DNA of 5,836 bases from Ferrithrix thermotolerans DSM 19514 (GTDB lineage: Bacteria > Actinomycetota > Acidimicrobiia > Acidimicrobiales > Ilumatobacteraceae): NCBI GenBank assembly GCA_945860575.1, contig CAMAQQ010000085.1, positions 1 through 5,836 of the forward strand, written 5' to 3'. Within the stretch, counting starts at the first letter, position 1. The number at the start of each line of letters is the position of its first letter. This document shows, piece by piece, positions 1 through 3,642 of this stretch. Both the position numbers and the translations under genes were made by a program. Below the pieces are notes generated by a model. It saw only the letters and a list, made by a program, of their open reading frames with translations, was not told the origin of the DNA and searched no databases.

Positions 1-117
1 CGCATGGTCAAGCCTTGGCCAGGAATCATTGACGTTGAGCCGTTGCCAGGTGGCGATGAAGAAGATTCAGCCGAAGCAAAGGCGTCAGCCCAATCAAAAA
101 ACAGTGATGCATCATGA
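1..117 (+). CDS. nuoC: NADH-quinone oxidoreductase subunit C, C-terminal end (5' truncated by window)
   Basis: Only the last 38 codons are inside the window, read in the frame starting at base 1 and ending with TGA at 115-117. The visible peptide starts RMVKPWPGIIDVEPLPG, which resembles the conserved end of actinobacterial NuoC as I remember it. It is followed by a short acidic, Ala/Ser-rich, probably disordered tail ending in SDAS. NuoC (30 kDa subunit, Nqo5-like) is a structural subunit of the peripheral arm that packs against NuoD and NuoI and carries no cofactor. The stop overlaps the nuoD start by four bases (ATGA, 114-117), indicating translational coupling. The catalytic fold is outside the window, so the call rests on this short signature and on the position directly before nuoD. 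Confidence 0.82.
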   Translation, partial: RMVKPWPGIIDVEPLPGGDEEDSAEAKASAQSKNSDAS

Positions 118-1286
118 CAATGCTCGGTGATCGACAACAACTTTCATACATCGCATCTCAGGCTGCTGATGCCAGGTTGAATCTTGAACTCGAAACCGAA
201 GGTATGACGCTCAATATCGGGCCGCAACACCCTGCAACACACGGCACGTTGCGAATTATTGCCCGCCTAGATGGTGAGCAAGTTGTTTGGGCCGAACCTG
301 CCTGCGGATACATGCATCGTGGTTACGAGAAACTTACAGAAGTTCGAACATTCCCTCAAGTAACGACGCTTGTGAATCGCATTGACTGGCTCGGAAGTTT
401 TGCGAACGAAGTTCCGTTTATTTTGGCCGCAGAAAAACTGATGGGTGTCGAAGCGCCAACGCGCGCACAATATATCCGCACCATTTTGTTTGAACTTTCG
501 CGTATCGCCAACGTTTCGCTATTTCTCGGTGACTTGGGTGTTCAACTTGGCGCAATCACGCCGGTTTTTCTCGCGTTTCGCGATCGTGAATATGTTTTGA
601 ATTTGATTGAATCGGCTACCGGTGGTCGGTTTCATCCAAACTTTGACAGAATCGGTGGACTGAAAGACGACTTGCCTGCGGGCTGGATCGATGAAACCCG
701 CGCAGTAATGAAAAAATTGCGTGGTTTCTGTGACCAAATTGAAGACCTGCTGTTTGGCAATGAAATCTTCCAATCACGAACTCGAGGCATCGGTGTTATC
801 CCTCGTGATGTCGCACTTCAATACGGATTATCAGGCGCGAACTTACGAGCCAGCGGAGTCGATTGGGATTTGCGTCGTGATCAAAATTTGCCGATGGTCT
901 GGAACAAAACCGACTGGAAGGTGTGGACACACCCAGACGGCGACAGTTTTGCCCGTTGTTGGGTTCGTCTACAAGAAACTCGTGAATCAACAAAAATTGT
1001 AGATCAACTCCTCGGCGCTATTCCTTCAGGGCCTGTGATGGCAAAAGTTCCGAAGATTATTAAAGTCCCTGAGGGCGAAGCCTGGGTTTCAACAGAGAAC
1101 CCACTCGGCGAAATGGGTTACTACGTCGTCTCACGTGGCGATCTTGGTCCGTTCAGGGTAAAAATTCGCTCGGCGAGTTTCAATAACATTTCAATCACAC
1201 CGTGGTTGTTGCGCGGTGTTTATGTTCCCGACATCGTGACGATTCTCGCCTCGCTTTATTTTATTCTCGGAGACATCGACCGATGA
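114..1286 (+). CDS. nuoD: NADH-quinone oxidoreductase subunit D (49 kDa, quinone-site subunit), divergent NuoD2-like form
   Basis: This 390-residue peripheral-arm subunit forms the quinone-reduction pocket with NuoB and NuoH. Family landmarks are NIGPQHPATHG (34-44), GYMHRGYEK (65-73), LGAITPVFLAFRDRE (145-159), the RIGG(L/V)K.DLP region near 179-187, LRASGVDWDLR (244-254) and a terminal GDIDR (386-390). The quinone-binding His is present (H43). The partner Tyr is Trp (W92, in RIDWLGS), the conserved Asp before LGA.TP is Gln (Q144), and the usual SLD near the C-terminus is SLY (Y382). The SMEALIHHFK...TEG segment of classical NuoD is absent between PGPVMAKVPK and VPEGEAWV. There are no paired Cys motifs, so it is not a [NiFe]-hydrogenase large subunit. 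The ATG at 114 overlaps the nuoC stop and has no clear Shine-Dalgarno site, consistent with coupled translation; a second ATG at 120 is possible. The stop overlaps nuoH. Confidence 0.95.
   Translation: MTMLGDRQQLSYIASQAADARLNLELETEGMTLNIGPQHPATHGTLRIIARLDGEQVVWAEPACGYMHRGYEKLTEVRTFPQVTTLVNRIDWLGSFANEVPFILAAEKLMGVEAPTRAQYIRTILFELSRIANVSLFLGDLGVQLGAITPVFLAFRDREYVLNLIESATGGRFHPNFDRIGGLKDDLPAGWIDETRAVMKKLRGFCDQIEDLLFGNEIFQSRTRGIGVIPRDVALQYGLSGANLRASGVDWDLRRDQNLPMVWNKTDWKVWTHPDGDSFARCWVRLQETRESTKIVDQLLGAIPSGPVMAKVPKIIKVPEGEAWVSTENPLGEMGYYVVSRGDLGPFRVKIRSASFNNISITPWLLRGVYVPDIVTILASLYFILGDIDR
1269..1272 (+). promoter_or_regulatory. Ribosome binding site for nuoH
   Basis: GGAG lies 10 bases before the ATG at 1283, inside the end of nuoD. 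Together with the ATGA overlap it supports 1283 as the nuoH start, rather than an in-frame GTG at 1202 that would add 27 arginine-rich residues read from inside nuoD. Confidence 0.6.
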
Positions 1287-2335
1287 TCGGATTGTTGGCT
1301 GAAGTCCCATATTGGGGACAGTCGTTGTTGCGTGTGCTGGGCGGGTTAGTTGCTGTTCTGCTTCCAGCAGGAACAATTGTCTATGTATTTTTATTCAAGA
1401 TGATGTCATTTATGCAAAGTCGTCTCGGACCAATGGAGGCTGGCCCATACGGGTCGATGCAACTTTTCGCTGAAGTCGGCAAATGGCTGCAAAAAGAAGA
1501 CATTGTGCCAGACCGTGCAGATGCTCGTATTTTCAAAATGGCACCGATCATCGTTTTGGTCAGCACCTTTCTGCTTGTTGTCGTTGTACCGTTCGGCCCT
1601 GATGCGTGGTTTACAGATTTTGAAACAGGAGTGTTTTATGCACTTGCAGTTTCGTCGGTTTCAGTTCTCGGAATTCTGATCGCCGGCTGGTCGAGTGCCA
1701 ACAAATATTCACTACTTGGAGGCTTGCGAGCGGCGGGCCAATTAATCGCCTACGAGTTGCCGATGGTGCTCGCGGTGATGGGCGTGGTCATTCAAGCAGG
1801 AACGATGAACCTGCAGAAAATTGTTGTCGCCCAAAATACCGGCTCGATGTTTGGCATCGACGCGATTGGTCATCCTTATGTGATCAGTCAATTTTTTGGT
1901 TTCATTATTTTCATGATTGCAATTCAGGCAGAACTCACGCAGGCACCCTTTGACATGCCGATTGCCGAAAGCGAACTCGTTTCTGGTTACATGACCGAAT
2001 ATTCGGGTTTTCGTTTCTTGATATTTTTCATCGGAGAATTCGCCACCGCTGGTGTTTTCGCGATGATCGCGTCAGTTTTGTTTCTTGGTGGTTGGGGAGT
2101 GCCGTTCACTTGGTTCGGTTGGACATCAATTGATGATGTCGCCAACTGGATGAACTTTGCCGGGCCGCTAATCATGTTTACGAAGATGATGTTGCTCGTA
2201 TTCTTCATCATGTGGATTCGATTTAGTTATCCACGACTTCGTGAAGATCAACTACAAAAGTTTGCGTGGAAGGGTTTGATCCCAGTTGCACTTTTAAACA
2301 TTATGGTCACATCAATTTTGAAGGTGGTGTTCTAA
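1283..2335 (+). CDS. nuoH: NADH-quinone oxidoreductase subunit H (ND1-like membrane docking subunit)
   Basis: This 350-residue integral membrane subunit joins the peripheral arm to the membrane arm and forms the entrance of the quinone tunnel. About eight hydrophobic segments are visible, beginning near residues 17-42 and ending at 329-349. Family motifs are Q45-S-R-L-G-P-x-x-A-G-P-Y-G-S-M-Q, KEDIVPDRAD (71-80), AGWSSANKYSLLGGLRA (134-150), PFDMPIAESELVSGY (222-236) and TEYSGFRF (238-245). Some normally conserved charges are missing. The ERR/ERK motif at the end of the first helix is L37-F38-K39, GPNR is GPME (49-52), the Arg just before the PFD motif is Q220, and the first Glu after PFD is I227. 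The start at 1283 overlaps the nuoD stop (ATGA), and the stop TAA is immediately followed by the nuoI GTG. nuoE, nuoF and nuoG do not intervene between nuoD and this gene. Confidence 0.96.
   Translation: MIGLLAEVPYWGQSLLRVLGGLVAVLLPAGTIVYVFLFKMMSFMQSRLGPMEAGPYGSMQLFAEVGKWLQKEDIVPDRADARIFKMAPIIVLVSTFLLVVVVPFGPDAWFTDFETGVFYALAVSSVSVLGILIAGWSSANKYSLLGGLRAAGQLIAYELPMVLAVMGVVIQAGTMNLQKIVVAQNTGSMFGIDAIGHPYVISQFFGFIIFMIAIQAELTQAPFDMPIAESELVSGYMTEYSGFRFLIFFIGEFATAGVFAMIASVLFLGGWGVPFTWFGWTSIDDVANWMNFAGPLIMFTKMMLLVFFIMWIRFSYPRLREDQLQKFAWKGLIPVALLNIMVTSILKVVF
2321..2327 (+). promoter_or_regulatory. Ribosome binding site for nuoI
   Basis: AAGGTGG lies 8 bases before the GTG at 2336, within the last codons of nuoH. 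It fixes the GTG that directly follows the nuoH stop as the nuoI start. Confidence 0.65.
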
Positions 2336-2824
2336 GTGGCAAAAGTTCCAGGACTTGTAAAAGGGCTCGGCGTTACTCTTGGCACCTTGTTTAAGACAAC
2401 CGTCAACGGGTCAAACACCGTGCAGTATCCGCACGAAAAGGAAACCCCGCCGATTCGCTCGCGCGGAGTTATCGCATTACACCAAGACAATTGCACTTCG
2501 TGCATGTTGTGTTCGCGCTCTTGCCCGGACTGGTGCATTTATATTGAAGCGCACAAAGAACTCGCACCACCACGCCGTGAAGGTGGCAAACCGCGTCAGG
2601 TTAATTTGCTGGATCGTTTTGACATTGACTACGCATTGTGCATGTACTGTGGAATTTGCGTCGAAGTCTGCCCGTTTGATGCGCTTTTCTGGAGCCCAGA
2701 ATACGAGTACTCCGAGCCGAATATCTCTGATCTTCTGCACGACAAAACGAAACTTAGTGAGTGGATGGAAACAGTCCCAGAAGCACCAGAACTCGAGTCT
2801 GGTGCAGACAAGAAAAAGAAGTGA
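2336..2824 (+). CDS. nuoI: NADH-quinone oxidoreductase subunit I (2x[4Fe-4S] ferredoxin-like)
   Basis: This 162-residue peripheral-arm subunit carries the N6a and N6b clusters that pass electrons towards the N2 cluster in NuoB. Two ferredoxin motifs are plain: C53-x2-C56-x2-C59-x3-C63-P and C102-x2-C105-x2-C108-x3-C112-P. By family analogy each cluster takes three Cys from one motif and the fourth from the other. C67, in CPDWCI, is also usual in NuoI. The N-terminal stretch (VKGLGVTLGTLFK) is the amphipathic membrane-contact helix, and LFWSPEYEYSE (117-127) follows the second motif. The C-terminus is a short acidic then lysine-rich tail ending in DKKKK. GTG start codon, directly after the nuoH stop, with a good ribosome site. 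The sequence resembles my recollection of NuoI from actinobacterial EFG-less clusters. If EFG is truly absent, this subunit would be a candidate entry point for electrons from an alternative donor. Confidence 0.97.
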   Translation: MAKVPGLVKGLGVTLGTLFKTTVNGSNTVQYPHEKETPPIRSRGVIALHQDNCTSCMLCSRSCPDWCIYIEAHKELAPPRREGGKPRQVNLLDRFDIDYALCMYCGICVEVCPFDALFWSPEYEYSEPNISDLLHDKTKLSEWMETVPEAPELESGADKKKK

Positions 2825-2847
2825 AAGATTCAGTAAACATCTCGTGA
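2821..2847 (+). other. 8-codon bridging reading frame between nuoI and nuoJ
   Basis: A GTG at 2821 overlaps the nuoI stop (GTGA, 2821-2824). It opens a frame of eight codons (MKDSVNIS) that ends with TGA at 2845-2847, which in turn overlaps the nuoJ GTG (GTGA, 2844-2847). Termination-reinitiation through both GTGA junctions could carry ribosomes from nuoI to nuoJ, which has no convincing Shine-Dalgarno site at a normal distance. The arrangement is seen directly; the coupling role is inference, and chance is possible in so short a frame. Confidence 0.35.
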
Positions 2848-3338
2848 TTGCGCAGAACATCGGCTTTTGGATAATCGCAACCGTGATGATCTTTGCTGCT
2901 TTGCGTGTTGTTACAACTAATAATGTTGTGCACGCAGCGCTTTGGCTTGTTGTCGTGCTTGCTGGCGCGGCCGCTCAGTACATTTTGTTGGCAGCCGAGT
3001 TTGTGGCTGTGACTCAAGTACTCGTATATATAGGTGCAGTGATGGTGTTGTTTCTTTTCGGCACGATGCTTACGCGAGCCAAAATCGGCACAGAGTCTGA
3101 CTTAAATAATAGTTATAAGAAACTCGGTATCCCAGTTGCGCTTGTGATGCTCGTAGCGATGGGCGTGGCACTCGTCAGTTCGTTTGGTGACGAGAAATTG
3201 CCACAGACAGCCACAGTTGTTTCAACTCAAGAAATCTCAGACCAGATATTTGGTCCATATTTGCTTCCGTTTTGGGCACTGTCATTTGTGTTGTTAGCCG
3301 CGGTAGTCGGGGCAATTGTTTTGGCGAGAAAGGACTGA
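2844..3338 (+). CDS. nuoJ: NADH-quinone oxidoreductase subunit J (ND6-like)
   Basis: This 164-residue membrane subunit lies between NuoH and NuoK at the start of the proton-pumping arm. Five hydrophobic helices are visible (about 5-22, 28-48, 53-74, 95-114 and 138-160). The family hallmark is AAEFVAVTQVLVYIGAVMVLFLF (50-72). It includes the helix-3 glycine region that changes conformation during turnover in complex I, and E52. I chose the GTG at 2844, giving MIAQNIGFW, because NuoJ normally begins only a few residues before its first helix (FWI...). The open frame extends much further upstream, but that part reads out of frame through nuoI. A GTG at 2802 is the nearest alternative and would overlap nuoI by 23 bases. 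No good ribosome site stands before 2844, so the start is the least certain point. The gene ends 4 bases before nuoK. Confidence 0.93.
   Translation: MIAQNIGFWIIATVMIFAALRVVTTNNVVHAALWLVVVLAGAAAQYILLAAEFVAVTQVLVYIGAVMVLFLFGTMLTRAKIGTESDLNNSYKKLGIPVALVMLVAMGVALVSSFGDEKLPQTATVVSTQEISDQIFGPYLLPFWALSFVLLAAVVGAIVLARKD
3328..3334 (+). promoter_or_regulatory. Ribosome binding site for nuoK
   Basis: GAAAGGA lies 8 bases before the ATG at 3343, within the last codons of nuoJ. It decides the start in favour of 3343 over an in-frame TTG at 3316, which would add nine charged residues to a protein that normally begins at its first helix. Confidence 0.75.
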
Positions 3339-3342
3339 CCAG

Positions 3343-3642
3343 ATGTTTGTTAATCAGTTCTTGTTTTTAGCCGCAGTTTTATTCTGCATCGGTGTTTACG
3401 GCGTTGTCGCCCGCAAAAACGCAGTATTGATGCTGATGTCGATCGAATTGATTTTAAATTCGGTGAACATCAACTTGCTGACTTTCTCCTTGCGCAACGG
3501 TACAACCGACGGCCACATTTTTGCTTTGTACATCATTGCGGTGGCGGCAGCCGAAGTCGGTGTCGGTCTCGGTTTAGTTCTGCTCGTCTACCGCAATAAG
3601 AAAACAATTTCAGTCGACGATCTTTCGGAGATGCGCGGATGA
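3343..3642 (+). CDS. nuoK: NADH-quinone oxidoreductase subunit K (ND4L-like)
   Basis: This 99-residue membrane subunit has three transmembrane helices (about 2-22, 27-50, 58-83), the normal length for the family. The two membrane glutamates essential for proton transfer are present. E35 lies in MLMSIELILNSVNIN (E36 of E. coli) and E71 in VAAAEVGVGLG (E72 of E. coli). The tail after helix 3 is polar (RNKKTISVDDLSEMRG). The ATG at 3343 has a strong ribosome site and starts 4 bases after the nuoJ stop. The stop overlaps the nuoL start by ATGA (3639-3642). Nothing is unusual here, so the proton path in this part of the membrane arm looks intact even though the quinone end of the complex is divergent. 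Confidence 0.97.
   Translation: MFVNQFLFLAAVLFCIGVYGVVARKNAVLMLMSIELILNSVNINLLTFSLRNGTTDGHIFALYIIAVAAAEVGVGLGLVLLVYRNKKTISVDDLSEMRG
3627..3630 (+). promoter_or_regulatory. Ribosome binding site for nuoL
   Basis: GGAG lies 8 bases before the ATG at 3639, inside the end of nuoK. It supports the start that overlaps the nuoK stop. Confidence 0.65.

Noticed and set aside
114..1286. NuoD as the large subunit of a group 4 [NiFe]-hydrogenase, suggested by the absence of NADH-module genes.
   Set aside because: The paired CxxC motifs that bind nickel are absent at both ends. The only cysteines are C64, C206 and C282, and the C-terminus is GDIDR with no DPCxxC.
2379..2843. A long N-terminal extension of nuoJ in the same frame.
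   Set aside because: This part is an out-of-frame reading of nuoI. NuoJ homologues start just before the first helix, which matches 2844.
2477..2860. A 127-codon open frame on the minus strand opposite nuoI.
   Set aside because: It lies wholly opposite a well-conserved ferredoxin-type gene, its translation resembles no family I know, and its cysteine and arginine content simply mirrors nuoI codons.
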